A stretch of 64,000 bases of DNA from Pseudescherichia vulneris NBRC 102420 (GCF_000759795.1 NZ_BBMZ01000015.1:110669-174668); one strand, 5' to 3'. Positions 40,434-52,722 are shown, numbered from the stretch's first letter. Notes: generated from the letters alone by a model not told the origin. Translations and numbers: made by a program.

Positions 40434-41318
40434 TTAACGCTTGTTCACGCGAATGGTTTGCGCCAGGCGGGACGGCTTCTCTTCGGTGGTTTTCTGCGGA
40501 ACGGTTACGCAGGCCGACTCCACGCAAACAAAGGTCTTATAACCGTCGTCCGGCATGTCGGCCATGCTGACAGAGAGCGCCGGGCCTGGGTTCCAGCCTA
40601 CCACGTTGCTGTGATGGTGATGGATCACGTCAATTGTGCGATTCAGCGCGCCGTCGTGGATCACGCTGCACGCTTCCGGGTTCAGATAAACACGGTCGGT
40701 ACGGTCCGGGAAGGTCTGCACGCCGTCGGCCAGGACATCTTCCTGAGCGTTGTTTACCTTGTCGATAAAGCGATCGCCCAGCCCGCTCACCTTCACCGCA
40801 CTGATGTCGCCCACGTTAAAGTAGGTGTGCAGGGCGGAGGTGGTCTCAAACTCACCGTGGGCTTCCAGCTCAATCTCACAGGTCTGGCAGAGCTTAAAGC
40901 GGGCAAAGAGGGTGAAATCGTGCGGCCAGTATTGACGGGTTGCGTCGTTGCTTTGCAGTTCAAAGGTCAGCACCACGCCGTTCTCATCTTCGTTATGGGC
41001 GGTAAGCGTCCACGGCAGGATGCGGGCGATACCGTGAGCGGGCAGACCCTGCTGCTGCGCCGGGCCAAACCACGGCCAGCACACCGGAACGCCACCGCGC
41101 AGCGCCACGCCATTTTTGAACGGCGTATTGTCGCTCAGCCACAGCACGTCCTCTTCGCCTGCCGGTTTAAACGACAGCAGATGCGCGCCCTGCAGGGCAA
41201 AAGAGGCTTTCACCTGCGGGTGATCGATGACAATCAACTCCAGCTCGTCCAGCTGACGGCGGGAAATCACCGGGGTAATGTTTTCGACTACCGGAAGAGC
41301 AAAAATTTTATTAATCAT
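40434..41318 (-). CDS. yeaD: YeaD, D-hexose-6-phosphate mutarotase
   Basis: This 294-residue aldose-1-epimerase-like enzyme interconverts the anomers of hexose 6-phosphates. The conserved histidine and glutamate regions are in GAHLLSFKPAGEEDVLWLS, ALRGGVPVCWPWFG, LHTYFNVGDI and VGWNPGP. It is downstream of gapA on the same strand. The strong terminator after gapA separates the two, so readthrough or its own promoter serves it. Confidence 0.93.
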   Translation of the reverse strand: MINKIFALPVVENITPVISRRQLDELELIVIDHPQVKASFALQGAHLLSFKPAGEEDVLWLSDNTPFKNGVALRGGVPVCWPWFGPAQQQGLPAHGIARILPWTLTAHNEDENGVVLTFELQSNDATRQYWPHDFTLFARFKLCQTCEIELEAHGEFETTSALHTYFNVGDISAVKVSGLGDRFIDKVNNAQEDVLADGVQTFPDRTDRVYLNPEACSVIHDGALNRTIDVIHHHHSNVVGWNPGPALSVSMADMPDDGYKTFVCVESACVTVPQKTTEEKPSRLAQTIRVNKR

Positions 41319-41347
41319 ATTCGTTTCTCAATCCTCTGTCTTAAGCC

Positions 41348-41375
41348 AAAAAAAAGAGCGACCGAAGTCGCTCTT
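41348..41375 (-). terminator. gapA intrinsic terminator
   Basis: On the minus strand AAGAGCGAC-TTCG-GTCGCTCTT is followed by eight T residues, 17 nt after the gapA stop. The UUCG tetraloop and long U tract make it very strong. Confidence 0.95.
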
Positions 41376-41392
41376 AAGTTGAGTGTCACATC

Positions 41393-42729
<1,337 letters not shown>

Positions 42730-43143
42730 ATGGCTAATGAATCCTCTCAGGATGACCTGAAAAACAGCCTTACTGAAATGCAGTTTTATGTGACGCAAAA
42801 CCACGGTACAGAGCCGCCGTTCAGCGGTAAGCTGTTGCATAACAAGCGCGAAGGCGTTTACCACTGCCTGGTATGCGATGCTGCCCTGTTCAACTCCCAG
42901 AGCAAATATGACTCCGGCTGCGGCTGGCCGAGTTTCTATGAGCCGGTGAGTGAAAATGCGATCCGTTATCTTAACGATTACTCACATGGCATGCAGCGAA
43001 TTGAGATCCGCTGCGGCAATTGTGACGCCCATTTAGGCCATGTTTTCCCTGATGGCCCGCAGCCGACCGGGGAGCGTTTCTGCGTAAATTCAGCCTCTCT
43101 GAGCTTCAACGATGAGGCCGATGGCGAGCAGATTAAGGGCTAA
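42730..43143 (+). CDS. msrB: Peptide methionine-R-sulfoxide reductase B
   Basis: This 137-residue enzyme reduces the R-epimer of methionine sulfoxide in proteins. The catalytic cysteine is in [13 protein letters not shown] (about residue 118). The zinc-binding CxxC pairs are CLVCD and CGNCD, and the family block is [11 protein letters not shown] with DAHLGHVF. Start ATG 42730 follows AGCGAGAAGCAAGC. Downstream is yeaC. Confidence 0.96.
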   Translation: MANESSQDDLKNSLTEMQFYVTQNHGTEPPFSGKLLHNKREGVYHCLVCDAALFNSQSKYDSGCGWPSFYEPVSENAIRYLNDYSHGMQRIEIRCGNCDAHLGHVFPDGPQPTGERFCVNSASLSFNDEADGEQIKG

Positions 43144-43184
43144 AGAATCGATTCAGCAAATTATTCCACGAGAGCGGGTGAACG

Positions 43185-43457
43185 ATGGAAATTAATGAGC
43201 TTGTTGCCAGCATGACGCCTGAGGTGTATCAGCGTTTGGCAACCGCGGTTGAGACGGGGAAATGGCCTGATGGCGTAGCGCTGACCCCGGAACAGAAAGA
43301 GAACAGCCTGCAGTTGGTCATGCTCTGGCAGGCATGTCACAATACCGATGCGCAGCATATGACTATCGATACCAACGGTCAGATGGTGACGAAGAGCAAA
43401 CAGCAGCTGAAAGAGGAGTTTGGCATCGCGCCCAAACCGATCGCGACATTCAAGTAA
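43185..43457 (+). CDS. yeaC: YeaC, DUF1315 protein
   Basis: This 90-residue, mostly helical cytosolic protein (MEINELVASMTPEVYQRLATAVETGKWPDG...) matches E. coli YeaC. The core GKWPDGVALTPEQKENSLQLVMLWQA is typical. Its function is unknown. It follows msrB by 41 nt in the same direction, and a REP palindrome lies after it. Confidence 0.92.
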   Translation: MEINELVASMTPEVYQRLATAVETGKWPDGVALTPEQKENSLQLVMLWQACHNTDAQHMTIDTNGQMVTKSKQQLKEEFGIAPKPIATFK

Positions 43458-43470
43458 TGCGTTGGTAAAC

Positions 43471-43496
43471 GCCCGGTAAGCGTAGCGCCACCGGGC
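43471..43496. repeat. REP palindrome between yeaC and pncA
   Basis: GCCCGGTAAGCGTAGCGCCACCGGGC is a single REP between the convergent yeaC and pncA genes, five nucleotides from the pncA stop. Confidence 0.85.
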
Positions 43497-43501
43497 AATA
43501 A

Positions 43502-44143
43502 TTAGGCGTGCGTCTCTACCCAATCTGCCAGCGTATAGAGCGTCGCCCCTTCGGACGCCATGTCCATAAACGCCTGGGCGCTATCCTGCTTGCCAATATT
43601 GACTCCCCGGCAGCCGTCGGTAATCAGATTGACCTGATAGCCCAGCTGTAGGGCATCCAGCACGGTAAACTTCACGCAGTAGTCCGTTGCCAGACCCAGC
43701 ACGATAAGCTCGGTGATGCCGCGCATGCGTAGCCAGGCATCCAGGCCGGTCTTCTGCTTATGGCCATTGTCGAAAAAGGCGCTGTAGCTGTCGATGGTCC
43801 GGTTTTCACCCTTGTGAAAAACCGCGTCGATGGCTTTCTGCTGAAGCAGGGGATGCAGTTCAGCCCCTTCGCTTCCCTGTACGCAGTGATCGGGCCAGAA
43901 AGTTTGCGGTAGATCGTCCAGCATTCCCTGAGTATAGGGCTCTACACCGTGTTGGCTGGCGAAGCTGCCGTGATCGGCCGGGTGCCAGTCCTGACTGGCT
44001 ACCACCGCATCGCCACGGGCTTTACACCAGTCAATCAGCGCATTAGCCACGTCCACTACGCTATCGCCCTCCGGCACCGCCAGCGCACCACCGGCGCAGA
44101 AATCGTTCTGTATATCCACCAGCAAGAGTGCTCGTTGCGTCAT
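43502..44143 (-). CDS. pncA: Nicotinamidase
   Basis: This 213-residue enzyme converts nicotinamide to nicotinate in NAD recycling. Active-site residues are visible as the aspartate in VDIQNDFC, the lysine in FHKGENR and the cysteine in ATDYCVKF. The metal-binding DWHPADHGSF region is intact. ATG 44143 has AAGGAG at optimal spacing; the GTG immediately before it is not needed. It follows ansA by 10 nt, forming the ansA-pncA operon. Confidence 0.95.
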   Translation of the reverse strand: MTQRALLLVDIQNDFCAGGALAVPEGDSVVDVANALIDWCKARGDAVVASQDWHPADHGSFASQHGVEPYTQGMLDDLPQTFWPDHCVQGSEGAELHPLLQQKAIDAVFHKGENRTIDSYSAFFDNGHKQKTGLDAWLRMRGITELIVLGLATDYCVKFTVLDALQLGYQVNLITDGCRGVNIGKQDSAQAFMDMASEGATLYTLADWVETHA

Positions 44144-44153
44144 CACAGGCTCC

Positions 44154-45170
44154 TTATTCGTCCGGGGTTAGCTCGCCGCGCAGGTTCTGGGTCATAGCCT
44201 GACGAATGGCGTCGGCGTCCAGATCCTGGCTCAACAGCCAGTGTAGCTTAGTCAGGGTCGCTTCAACCGTCATGTCCGCACCGCCGATGACCCCCGCATG
44301 CGCCAGGGCGTTACCCGTGGCATAGCCGCCCATATTCACCTTGCCAGACATGCACTGGGTGAGATTCACCACCACAATGCCGCGCGCGCTGGCCGCCTCC
44401 AGCTCTCGGAGAAACTCGCCGTTCTGCGGCGCGTTGCCTACGCCGTAGGAGCGCAGGATCAACGCCTTCACCGGCTGACGCAGGAAGTTGCGCACCACGT
44501 CGGCCGAAATCCCTGGATAGATCGTGACCACGCCGATTGGCTGGGGGGTGATGCGGTGAACAATCAGCTCGCCGTTGCAGCCTGGCGCGCCAGGGTTGCC
44601 GAGGCGGCGAATATGGATCCCGGCCTCCAGCAGCGGCTGTAGGTTAGGGGAGTCAAAGGCGTTAAAGCCGTCCGCGTGGGCCTTGGTGGTGCGGTTGCCG
44701 CGAAACAGACGGTTGTTGAAGAACAGCGTCACTTCGTTAATCGGGAAGTTCGCCGCCACGTAGAGGGCATTGAGCAGGTTAATCTGCCCGTCCGAGCGCA
44801 GTTCAGCGAGAGGTATTTGTGACCCTGTCACAATTACCGGCTTGCCAAGGTTCTCCAGCATGAACGACAGCGCCGAGGCGGTGAAAGCCATGGTGTCGGT
44901 GCCGTGCAGAATGACAAAGCCGTCGTAGCGATCGTAGTTAGCTTTAATATCGTCCGCGATATGCTGCCAGTCTTCTGGGGTCATATCCGACGAGTCCATC
45001 AGTGGATCGTATTCGTGGATCGTAAAGTCCGGCATCTCCGGGCGATGGAACTCAGGCATCAGCGCCAGCTGGCGTTGCAGATGACCAGAGACCGGAATGT
45101 AGCCCTGCTCCGAGCGCTGCATACCAATGGTCCCGCCGGTGTAGGCGACGTAAATTGATTTTTTTTGCAT
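44154..45170 (-). CDS. ansA: L-asparaginase I (cytoplasmic)
   Basis: This 338-residue enzyme hydrolyses asparagine to aspartate and ammonia. The first catalytic threonine is in YTGGTIGM near the N-terminus, and the second site is VILHGTDTMAFTASAL with the lysine region downstream. ATG 45170 (MQKKSIYVAY) gives the same length as E. coli AnsA. An upstream in-frame ATG (MVQELTTM) overlaps the terminator region of sppA. It carries no signal peptide, which fits the cytoplasmic, constitutive type I enzyme. Confidence 0.96.
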   Translation of the reverse strand: MQKKSIYVAYTGGTIGMQRSEQGYIPVSGHLQRQLALMPEFHRPEMPDFTIHEYDPLMDSSDMTPEDWQHIADDIKANYDRYDGFVILHGTDTMAFTASALSFMLENLGKPVIVTGSQIPLAELRSDGQINLLNALYVAANFPINEVTLFFNNRLFRGNRTTKAHADGFNAFDSPNLQPLLEAGIHIRRLGNPGAPGCNGELIVHRITPQPIGVVTIYPGISADVVRNFLRQPVKALILRSYGVGNAPQNGEFLRELEAASARGIVVVNLTQCMSGKVNMGGYATGNALAHAGVIGGADMTVEATLTKLHWLLSQDLDADAIRQAMTQNLRGELTPDE

Positions 45171-45191
45171 GGTTGTCAGTTCTTGTACCAC

Positions 45192-45219
45192 AAAGAAAAT
45201 CCCCCCGATGGCGGGGGGA
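45192..45219 (-). terminator. sppA terminator
   Basis: On the minus strand TCCCCCCGCCATCGGGGGGA forms a 7-8-bp GC stem, followed by TTTTCTTT. It sits 7 nt after the sppA stop and separates sppA from ansA. Confidence 0.88.
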
Positions 45220-45225
45220 GATGTG

Positions 45226-47079
45226 TTATCGAATGTTGGCGCAGGTCAGGCAAAACGCGTAGCGGCTTTGCGGATCGTTAAACACCGCCAGCTTATCGGT
45301 CTCGGCTTTTACCGTATCCGCCGCCGCGGCCAGCGGGGCAGGCAGATACGCCTGCAAGGCCTGCGGCAGCATGGCGCGGATCTCACCGGAGAAGCCGTCC
45401 ATCATGCGGGCCAGGAGGGTCGGCTCGTCCTGGTAGTACTCGATATGCCACTGCTTCAGCTTCGCCAGCTCGGCGGCTTTCGCCACGGCATCGTCAAAGT
45501 CACCCAGCGCATCCACCAGACCGTTGTTTTTCGCATCCTCACCGGTCCAGACGTGGCCCTGAGCAATCTTGTCTACCTGCTCCGGCGTCGATTTACGCGC
45601 CTGCGCAACCAGGGAGATAAAGCGCTGATAGCCATTTTCGATGCTCAGCTGCATCAGCTGCTGCACCTGTGGCGGCAGGGCTTTAGTGACCGAGACATCC
45701 GCCAGCGGGGAGGTCGCCACGCCGTCGGTGTGGACGCCCAGCTCATCAAGGCTCTTCTCAACGGTATTGATCACCCCGAAGATACCGATGGAGCCGGTGA
45801 GCGTGCTGGGGTTAGCCACGATGTAGTTGGCCGGAGTCGAGATCCAGTAGCCGCCCGATGCTGCCATACCGCCCATGGAGACCACCACCGGTTTGCCCGC
45901 CGCTTTCGCTGCGGCCAGTTCGGCGCGGATCACTTCCGAGGCACTGACGCTGCCGCCAGGGCTGTTAACCCGCAGCACGATGGCTTTAACATTAGGATCG
46001 ATACGGGCGTCGCGGATCTGCGAGGCCGTCGTGTCGCCCCCGACGTTGCCCGCCGTCTCTTCCCCGTCCATGATGGCGCCGTTGGCAAAGATCACCGCCA
46101 CGCTGCTGCCCACCTCGCTCGGTTTTTTCAGCGGATAGTCATACATGCTGATGGCGCGATAGTTTTTATCCTCATCGCTCCAGCCAAACTGTTTAACCAG
46201 CACTTTTTCCGCATCGGCGCTGCTGCCCAGCGTATCCACCAGCTTGTTGTCCAGCGCATATTTAGCGGTATCGCCGCCGACTTTGCTCAGGCCATCCAGC
46301 ACGCCCTGCGCGCCAGGGAAGACCTGCTGCGGGGTAATCTGGCGGTTAGCGGCAATCGTGCCCAGATAGTTCTGCCACAGCTCGCCAATCCAGCGGCTGT
46401 CCGCTTCGCGCGCGGCGGGGGACATATCGTCACGGATAAACGGCTCAACGGCGGACTTATAGGTACCGACGCGGAAAACGTGGGTCGAGACCTTCAGCTT
46501 GTCGAGCAGGGACTTGTAGTAGAGACCGTTGGTGGCAAAGCCGTGCAGATCCACCACGCCCTGCGGCGAGAGCCACACTTTATTGGCAAAGCTGGCAAGA
46601 TAGTACTGCCCCTGGCTGTAGTTATCCCCGATGGCATAGACCGGCTTGCCGCTGTCGCGGAACGCCTTCAGCGCCTTACCGATGTACTGCATAGAGGGCT
46701 GATCGCCTCCGGCAAAGTTTTTCAGATCGAGGACAATCCCGGTAATATTGCGGTCGGCCTGTGCCTGACGGATGGTCTCCACAATATCAAACAGGGAGTT
46801 CTCCTGCATGCGGTCTGAGCTCGCGCCAAACAGTTGGCGACCCAGCGCGCTGAGCTTGCTGCTGCTGGAGGGCTTATCCACTACCACGCCCGTGATATCA
46901 AGAAGCAATGCCCCCCGACTGGTATGCTCAGCCGGGCCAGAGCTCAGCTGCATCCAGATGCCGACGCCTACCAGAATCAACAAGATGAAAAAAATGTTGA
47001 ACACCAGTTCGCGCACAAAATTGAGCGCTCGCCACGTCCATTTAAAGAATCCGGCAATAATACGCCAAAGGGTTCGCAT
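45226..47079 (-). CDS. sppA: SppA, signal peptide peptidase (protease IV)
   Basis: This 617-residue inner-membrane protease degrades cleaved signal peptides. It has a single N-terminal transmembrane helix (about residues 22-45, [17 protein letters not shown]) and two tandem S49 domains. The catalytic serine is in [12 protein letters not shown] (C-terminal half, about residue 408). The general-base lysine is in [13 protein letters not shown] (N-terminal half, about 208). It is divergent from ydjA. Confidence 0.96.
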   Translation of the reverse strand: MRTLWRIIAGFFKWTWRALNFVRELVFNIFFILLILVGVGIWMQLSSGPAEHTSRGALLLDITGVVVDKPSSSSKLSALGRQLFGASSDRMQENSLFDIVETIRQAQADRNITGIVLDLKNFAGGDQPSMQYIGKALKAFRDSGKPVYAIGDNYSQGQYYLASFANKVWLSPQGVVDLHGFATNGLYYKSLLDKLKVSTHVFRVGTYKSAVEPFIRDDMSPAAREADSRWIGELWQNYLGTIAANRQITPQQVFPGAQGVLDGLSKVGGDTAKYALDNKLVDTLGSSADAEKVLVKQFGWSDEDKNYRAISMYDYPLKKPSEVGSSVAVIFANGAIMDGEETAGNVGGDTTASQIRDARIDPNVKAIVLRVNSPGGSVSASEVIRAELAAAKAAGKPVVVSMGGMAASGGYWISTPANYIVANPSTLTGSIGIFGVINTVEKSLDELGVHTDGVATSPLADVSVTKALPPQVQQLMQLSIENGYQRFISLVAQARKSTPEQVDKIAQGHVWTGEDAKNNGLVDALGDFDDAVAKAAELAKLKQWHIEYYQDEPTLLARMMDGFSGEIRAMLPQALQAYLPAPLAAAADTVKAETDKLAVFNDPQSRYAFCLTCANIR

Positions 47080-47242
47080 GTCTTCTCCCTAACCTGTTTA
47101 ACAACCACCGCACCCCGTGCGGGAATGTGCGGTTATCCTAATTACCCGACGGCCTCTTGTCAGCAGGAATCACCCTCGACGCTGTAACAAAGTTCCCGCG
47201 CATGTTAATTTTATGCCCAAATTTGATGACAGGAGTTAACTA

Positions 47243-47794
47243 ATGGACGCACTTGAACTGCTCGTTAACCGTCGTAGCGCCTCCCGGCTGGCTGAACCTG
47301 CACCGGCAGGCGAGATGCTGGAAAATATTTTGCGCGCCGGCATGCGTGCGCCGGACCACGGTACGTTGCAGCCGTGGCGCTTTTTCATCGTGGAGGGGGA
47401 AGGGCGCGAGCGCTTTAGCCAACTGCTGACCCGGGCGGCCACCGCGGCCGGGCAGGATGAGAAGGGTATCGACAAGGCTCGCAGCGCGCCATTTCGTGCT
47501 CCGCTCATCATTGCGGTGGTCGCACACTGTGAAGCGCATCCGAAGGTGCCGCGCTGGGAGCAGCTTCTCTCCGCAGGCTGCGCGGTCATGGCGATGCAGA
47601 TGGCGGCGCAGGCGCAGGGCTTTAACGGCATCTGGCGCAGCGGGCCGTTGACCGACAGCCCGGTGGTGCGCGAAGCGCTAGCGTGCCGCGAGCAGGATCA
47701 GATCGTGGGCTTCCTCTACCTTGGCACGCCGCAGCTAAAAGCCGCTACCACGGTGAGCATCCCGGACACATCCCCTTTCGTCCGCTATTTCTAA
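47243..47794 (+). CDS. ydjA: YdjA, nitroreductase-family oxidoreductase
   Basis: This 183-residue FMN-dependent nitroreductase-like protein has the family N-terminal [17 protein letters not shown] and a [19 protein letters not shown] block for FMN contacts. In E. coli it is a small, homodimeric enzyme without an established natural substrate. It starts at ATG 47243 after CAGGAGTTAACTA and precedes selD. Confidence 0.93.
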   Translation: MDALELLVNRRSASRLAEPAPAGEMLENILRAGMRAPDHGTLQPWRFFIVEGEGRERFSQLLTRAATAAGQDEKGIDKARSAPFRAPLIIAVVAHCEAHPKVPRWEQLLSAGCAVMAMQMAAQAQGFNGIWRSGPLTDSPVVREALACREQDQIVGFLYLGTPQLKAATTVSIPDTSPFVRYF

Positions 47795-47847
47795 GCGCTA
47801 CCATAGCGCTATTAATGAGTCAGGAACCGTATTGACAGGAGATGTCC

Positions 47848-48891
47848 ATGAGCGAGCAGGCTATTCGTTTAACACAGTACAGCCACGGGGCAGGCTGCGG
47901 GTGCAAAATTTCGCCAAAGGTGCTGGAGACCATTCTGCACAGCGAGCAGGCGAAATTTGTCGATCCGAACCTGCTGGTAGGCAATGAGACGCGGGATGAC
48001 GCGGCGGTGTACGATCTCGGCAACGGGACCTCCGTCATCAGCACCACCGATTTCTTTATGCCGATCGTGGATAATCCTTTCGACTTTGGCCGCATCGCCG
48101 CCACTAACGCCATCAGCGACATCTATGCCATGGGCGGTAAGCCGATCATGGCGATCGCGATCCTCGGCTGGCCGATCGCCACGCTGCCGCCGGAGATCGC
48201 CCGGAAGGTGATCGAGGGCGGACGCTTTGCCTGCCAGCAGGCGGGAATTGCGCTGGCCGGGGGCCACTCCATTGACGCCCCGGAGCCAATTTTTGGCCTG
48301 GCGGTCACCGGCGTGGTGCCGACCGCACGGGTGAAGAAAAACAGCACCGCCGAGGCCGGGTGCAAGCTGTTCCTGACCAAGCCGCTAGGGATTGGCGTTC
48401 TGACCACCGCCGAGAAAAAATCGCTGCTGCAACCGGAGCACCAGGGGCTGGCCCGGGACGTCATGTGCCAGATGAACATCGCTGGCGCGGCCTTTGCTAA
48501 CATCCCTGGCGTGAAAGCCATGACCGACGTCACCGGCTTTGGACTGCTCGGCCATCTGAGCGAGGTGTGCCAGGGGGCGGGCGTGCAGGCGCAGGTACGC
48601 TATGAGGCAGTGCCCAAGCTGCCCGGCGTAGAAGCGTATATTGCCAAGGGCGCGGTACCGGGCGGTACGCAGCGCAACTTTGCCAGCTACGGTCACCTGA
48701 TGGGGCCGATGCCAGAGGCGTGGCGGGATCTTCTCTGCGATCCGCAAACCTCCGGCGGTTTGCTGCTGGCCGTCTCGCCGGAGGCGGAGGCGGAGGTGAA
48801 AGCCACCGCCGCCGAGTTGGACCTCTCCCTGAGCGCCATCGGCGAGCTGGTGACGGCCCGTGCCGGTCGCCCTATGATTGAGATTGTTTAA
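47848..48891 (+). CDS. selD: SelD, selenophosphate synthetase
   Basis: This 347-residue enzyme makes selenophosphate from selenide and ATP for selenocysteine and selenouridine. The essential cysteine is in [14 protein letters not shown] (about residue 17), followed by the ATP-binding [14 protein letters not shown] 47848 ([10 protein letters not shown]) was chosen since AGGAG lies 6 nt before it; the ATG two codons earlier is less well placed. The stop overlaps the topB start (TAATG), so the two are coupled. Confidence 0.96.
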   Translation: MSEQAIRLTQYSHGAGCGCKISPKVLETILHSEQAKFVDPNLLVGNETRDDAAVYDLGNGTSVISTTDFFMPIVDNPFDFGRIAATNAISDIYAMGGKPIMAIAILGWPIATLPPEIARKVIEGGRFACQQAGIALAGGHSIDAPEPIFGLAVTGVVPTARVKKNSTAEAGCKLFLTKPLGIGVLTTAEKKSLLQPEHQGLARDVMCQMNIAGAAFANIPGVKAMTDVTGFGLLGHLSEVCQGAGVQAQVRYEAVPKLPGVEAYIAKGAVPGGTQRNFASYGHLMGPMPEAWRDLLCDPQTSGGLLLAVSPEAEAEVKATAAELDLSLSAIGELVTARAGRPMIEIV

Positions 48892-50825
48892 TGCGGTTGT
48901 TTATTGCCGAAAAACCGAGCCTGGGCCGCGCCATTGCCGATGTGCTGCCCAAGCCGCACCGCAAGGGCGACGGCTATATCGAGTGTGGCAACGGCCAGGT
49001 GGTGACCTGGTGCATCGGTCACCTGCTTGAGCAGGCGCAGCCGGATGTCTATGACAGTCGCTACGCCCGCTGGAACCTGGCGGATCTGCCTATCGTGCCC
49101 GAGAAGTGGCAGCTGCAGCCGCGCGCTTCGGTCACCAAGCAGATCAACGTGATCAAGCGTCTGCTCGGCGAGGCCAGCGAGATTATCCACGCCGGTGACC
49201 CGGATCGCGAAGGCCAGCTGCTGGTGGATGAGGTGCTCGACTACCTCCAGCTTCCGGCGGAGAAGCGCCAGCGGGTCCAGCGCTGTTTGATTAACGATCT
49301 CAACCCGCAGGCGGTAGAGCGGGCCATTGGCCGCCTGCGCGCCAACAGCGAGTTTATTCCGCTCTGCGTCTCGGCGCTGGCGCGGGCAAGGGCTGACTGG
49401 CTTTACGGCATCAATATGACCCGCGCCTGGACGCTGCTGGGGCGCAACGCGGGCTACCAGGGCGTGCTCTCGGTAGGGCGCGTGCAAACCCCGGTGCTGG
49501 GGCTGGTGGTGCGCCGCGATGAAGAGATTGAGAACTTTGTCGCCAAAGATTTCTTTGAGGTAAAGGCGCATATCGTTACGCCGAAAGAGGAGCGCTTTAC
49601 CGCGCTCTGGCAGCCGAGCGAGGCCTGCGAGCCGCATCAGGATGAGGAGGGGCGTCTGCTCAACCGGACCCTGGCGGAGCACGTGGTTAAACGCATCTCC
49701 GGCCAGCCCGCTCACGTCACCCGCTATAACGACAAGCAGGAGTCGGAACCCGCGCCGCTGCCGTTCTCGCTCTCTTCGTTACAGATCGAGGCGGCAAAGC
49801 GTTTCGGGCTGAGCGCGCAGAACGTGCTGGATATCTGCCAGAAGCTTTACGAGACCCATAAGCTGATCACCTATCCGCGCTCCGACAGCCGCTATCTGCC
49901 GGAGGAGCACTTCGCCGGACGCCATTCCGTCATGAAGGCCATTGGCGTCCATGCCGCGGATCTGCTGCCGCAGCCGGTGGTGGATATGGATCGGCGTAAC
50001 CGCTGTTGGGACGATAAAAAGGTCGATGCCCACCATGCTATTATCCCCACGGCGCGCAGCAGCACGGTAAACCTGCACGACAATGAAGCGAAGGTTTATG
50101 GCCTGATTGCCCGCCAGTATCTGATGCAGTTCTGTCCGGACGCGGTGTTCCGCAAGTGCGAGATCGAGCTGGATATCGCCAACGGTAAGTTCCTGGCGAA
50201 GGCGCGCTTTCTGGCTCAGGCCGGGTGGCGAACCTTGCTCGGCAGCAAAGAGCGTGATGAAGAGAACGACGGCACGCCGTTGCCGGTGGTGAAGAAGGGC
50301 GATGAGCTGCTGTGCGAGAAGGGTGAGGTGGTTGAGCGTCAGACGCAGCCGCCGCGGCCCTTTACCGATGCGACGTTACTCTCGGCGATGACCGGGATTG
50401 CGCGCTTCGTGCAGGATAAGGATCTGAAGAAGATCCTGCGCGCTACCGATGGCCTGGGAACGGAAGCGACCCGCGCCGGGATTATTGAGCTGCTCTTTAA
50501 GCGCGGTTTCCTGCACAAGAAGGGGCGGAGCATTCTCTCTACCGACGCGGGGCGGGCGCTGATCCACTCCCTGCCGGAGATGGCCGCCAGGCCGGACATG
50601 ACCGCTCACTGGGAGTCGGTCCTGACGCAGATCAGCGAGAAGCAGTGCCGCTACCAGGACTTTATGCAGCCGCTGGTGGGCACGCTCTATCAGCTGATCG
50701 ACCAGGCACGCAGCACGCCAGTTCGCCAGTTTAAAGGGATTGTTGCGCCGGGCGGCGGCGATAAGAAGAAGTTCACACGCCGTAGGCCCGGTAAGCGTAG
50801 CACCACCGGGCAAGCCGAAACTTAA
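48891..50825 (+). CDS. topB: DNA topoisomerase III
   Basis: This 644-residue type IA topoisomerase decatenates replication and recombination intermediates. The TOPRIM acidic motif is [17 protein letters not shown], and the catalytic tyrosine is in [13 protein letters not shown] (about residue 328). The C-terminus is unusual: after [17 protein letters not shown] it is encoded by a REP element ([12 protein letters not shown]). It is therefore about nine residues shorter than, and different in sequence from, the basic tail of E. coli TopB. The stop shares a TTAA with convergent gdhA. The domain core should be fully active. Confidence 0.95.
   Translation: MRLFIAEKPSLGRAIADVLPKPHRKGDGYIECGNGQVVTWCIGHLLEQAQPDVYDSRYARWNLADLPIVPEKWQLQPRASVTKQINVIKRLLGEASEIIHAGDPDREGQLLVDEVLDYLQLPAEKRQRVQRCLINDLNPQAVERAIGRLRANSEFIPLCVSALARARADWLYGINMTRAWTLLGRNAGYQGVLSVGRVQTPVLGLVVRRDEEIENFVAKDFFEVKAHIVTPKEERFTALWQPSEACEPHQDEEGRLLNRTLAEHVVKRISGQPAHVTRYNDKQESEPAPLPFSLSSLQIEAAKRFGLSAQNVLDICQKLYETHKLITYPRSDSRYLPEEHFAGRHSVMKAIGVHAADLLPQPVVDMDRRNRCWDDKKVDAHHAIIPTARSSTVNLHDNEAKVYGLIARQYLMQFCPDAVFRKCEIELDIANGKFLAKARFLAQAGWRTLLGSKERDEENDGTPLPVVKKGDELLCEKGEVVERQTQPPRPFTDATLLSAMTGIARFVQDKDLKKILRATDGLGTEATRAGIIELLFKRGFLHKKGRSILSTDAGRALIHSLPEMAARPDMTAHWESVLTQISEKQCRYQDFMQPLVGTLYQLIDQARSTPVRQFKGIVAPGGGDKKKFTRRRPGKRSTTGQAET
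50782..50811. repeat. REP palindrome inside the 3' end of topB
   Basis: GTAGGCCCGGTAAGCGTAGC and its complement end CACCGGGC form a REP whose bases are read as topB codons. There is no intergenic gap between topB and gdhA, so this REP may also serve as the transcription barrier between them. Confidence 0.88.
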
Positions 50826-52165
50826 ATCACACCCTGGCCGATCATCGCGTCGGCCACCTTCACAAACCCGGCAATGTTTGCTCCACGCACGTAGTGGGTC
50901 TGTTTGCCTTCCCCGCCGTACTCCACGCAGGCGTTGTGAATATCCAGCATGATATGGTGCAGGCGGGCGTCCACTTTCTCTGCCTTCCAGCCCAGACGCG
51001 CGGCGTTTTGCGCCATCTCCAGGCCGGAGGTGGCGACCCCGCCCGCATTGGCCGCTTTACCCGGCGCAAAGAGCACGCCCGCCTCAAGGAACAGATCGGT
51101 GGCGTCGATGGTGGTAGGCATATTCGCGCCTTCCGCCACCGCCTTCACGCCGTTGGCGATCAGCTGGCGGGCCGCATCAACGTCCAGCTCGTTCTGGGTC
51201 GCGCACGGCAGGGCGATATCCACCGGCACGGACCACGGCTGTTTGCCTTCCAGCCAGACCAGACCAAACTCGCGGGCATAGTCGGCCAGGCGGCCATCGC
51301 GGCTGGCTTTGATTTCGCACAGGCGCGCCAGCTTCTCCGCCGTGAAGCCAGCTTCATCTACCACGGTGCCGCCGGAGTCGGAGGCGGTCACCACGCGGGC
51401 ACCAAACTCCATCGCTTTTTCGATAGCGTACTGCGCGACGTTGCCGGATCCAGAGACCGCCACGCGCATCCCTTCGAAGCTCAGGTCGTGACGCTTGAGC
51501 ATCGCTTCGGTGAAGTACACCAGGCCGTAGCCGGTCGCCTCAGGGCGGATCAGGCTGCCGCCGAAAGAGAGCCCTTTGCCGGTAAAGACGCAGGCGCTGT
51601 TGTTGGAGAGCTTTTTCATCATCCCCGCCATAAAGCCCACCTCACGACCACCGACGCCGATGTCGCCTGCAGGGACGTCGGTATCTGGCCCCAGGTGACG
51701 GTATAGCTCGGTCATCAGCGCCTGGCAGAATCGCATCACTTCGCCTTCGCTTTTGCCCTTGGGATCGAAATCGCTGCCGCCTTTGCCACCACCCATCGGC
51801 AGAGTGGTGAGGGCGTTTTTAAAGGTCTGCTCAAAACCGAGGAATTTCAGAATCGACAGGTTCACCGAAGGGTGGAAGCGCATACCGCCCTTAAACGGGC
51901 CGATGGCTGAGTTAAACTGCACGCGCCAGGCGCGGTTCACCTGCACCTGATTCTTATCATCAACCCATACGACGCGGAACTGGATCACGCGCTCCGGCTC
52001 TACCAGGCGTTCAAGCAGCGACATCTGACGATAGCGCGGGTTTGCCTCAAGGAAAGGCCAGAGGGTAGTCATCACCTCGCGAACGGCCTGAGCAAACTCG
52101 CTTTGATGCGGGTCGCGGCGTTGGACATGGGTTAGAAATGATTCCAGAGAGCGTGCCTGATCCAT
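50822..52165 (-). CDS. gdhA: NADP-specific glutamate dehydrogenase
   Basis: This 447-residue enzyme makes glutamate from 2-oxoglutarate and ammonia when nitrogen is plentiful. The active-site lysine is in [17 protein letters not shown], and the NADP domain has [13 protein letters not shown]. Start ATG 52165 and length agree with E. coli. It ends directly against topB with a 4-nt overlap, and it is divergent from ynjH. Confidence 0.97.
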   Translation of the reverse strand: MDQARSLESFLTHVQRRDPHQSEFAQAVREVMTTLWPFLEANPRYRQMSLLERLVEPERVIQFRVVWVDDKNQVQVNRAWRVQFNSAIGPFKGGMRFHPSVNLSILKFLGFEQTFKNALTTLPMGGGKGGSDFDPKGKSEGEVMRFCQALMTELYRHLGPDTDVPAGDIGVGGREVGFMAGMMKKLSNNSACVFTGKGLSFGGSLIRPEATGYGLVYFTEAMLKRHDLSFEGMRVAVSGSGNVAQYAIEKAMEFGARVVTASDSGGTVVDEAGFTAEKLARLCEIKASRDGRLADYAREFGLVWLEGKQPWSVPVDIALPCATQNELDVDAARQLIANGVKAVAEGANMPTTIDATDLFLEAGVLFAPGKAANAGGVATSGLEMAQNAARLGWKAEKVDARLHHIMLDIHNACVEYGGEGKQTHYVRGANIAGFVKVADAMIGQGVI

Positions 52166-52392
52166 AGAGATAAGTTCCTCTTATAATAAATTATGTGCGT
52201 TGTGTGAGCGTTTTAGCATCGTTTTCGACTATACCACCCGCACCGCTTTGCCAGGCAAGCGAAAAGTTAACCCGCTAAGGGAAATTTATAAGCGGGCCTG
52301 AGTCATAACTAAAAACGATGGGCAGATAAATTAAAGGAACCGGCACGGTTTACCGTTATAGTGATAATCAGCACAAAAAAGGAAATTCGTCG

Positions 52393-52662
52393 ATGAACCG
52401 TTACGTGATTGCTCTGCTTGGACTGTTATCCGCTGGTGCACAGGCCGACCGCATCCGCCCCGATGTGGAAGTTAACGTCCCGCCGGAAGTGTTTAGCTCA
52501 GGTGGGCAGCGCCCGCAGCCCTGTAATCTGTGCTGTATCTATGAAGATCGGAACTATTCTGAAGGGGCAGTGATCAAGGCGGAAGGCGTCCTGCTACAGT
52601 GCCAGCGCGACGAGCGCACGCTGAGCACTAATCCGCTGGTCTGGCGGCGGGTACGGGAGTAG
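52393..52662 (+). CDS. ynjH: YnjH, DUF1496 secreted protein
   Basis: This 89-residue protein has a short N-terminal signal peptide (MNRYVIALLGLLSAGAQA|D). Cysteines occur in CNLCCIYEDRNYSEGAVIKAEGVLLQC, which could form a disulfide or metal site. It matches E. coli YnjH, whose function is unknown. It is divergent from gdhA, with a weak AAAAAGGAAATTC upstream. Confidence 0.9.
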   Translation: MNRYVIALLGLLSAGAQADRIRPDVEVNVPPEVFSSGGQRPQPCNLCCIYEDRNYSEGAVIKAEGVLLQCQRDERTLSTNPLVWRRVRE

Positions 52663-52674
52663 GTGTAGCGATCC

Positions 52675-52706
52675 GTAGGCCGGGTAAGGCGTAGCCGCCA
52701 CCCGGC
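52675..52706. repeat. REP palindrome between ynjH and xthA
   Basis: GTAGGCCGGGTAAGGCGTAGCC...CCACCCGGCG is a REP in the 60-nt gap between convergent ynjH and xthA. Confidence 0.85.
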
Positions 52707-52722
52707 GTTACCGTTGTCCAAC

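Noticed and set aside
45169..46818. A 549-codon open frame antisense to sppA
   Set aside because: It is a shadow of sppA codon bias, rich in Arg, His and Gly without domains, and starts inside ansA.
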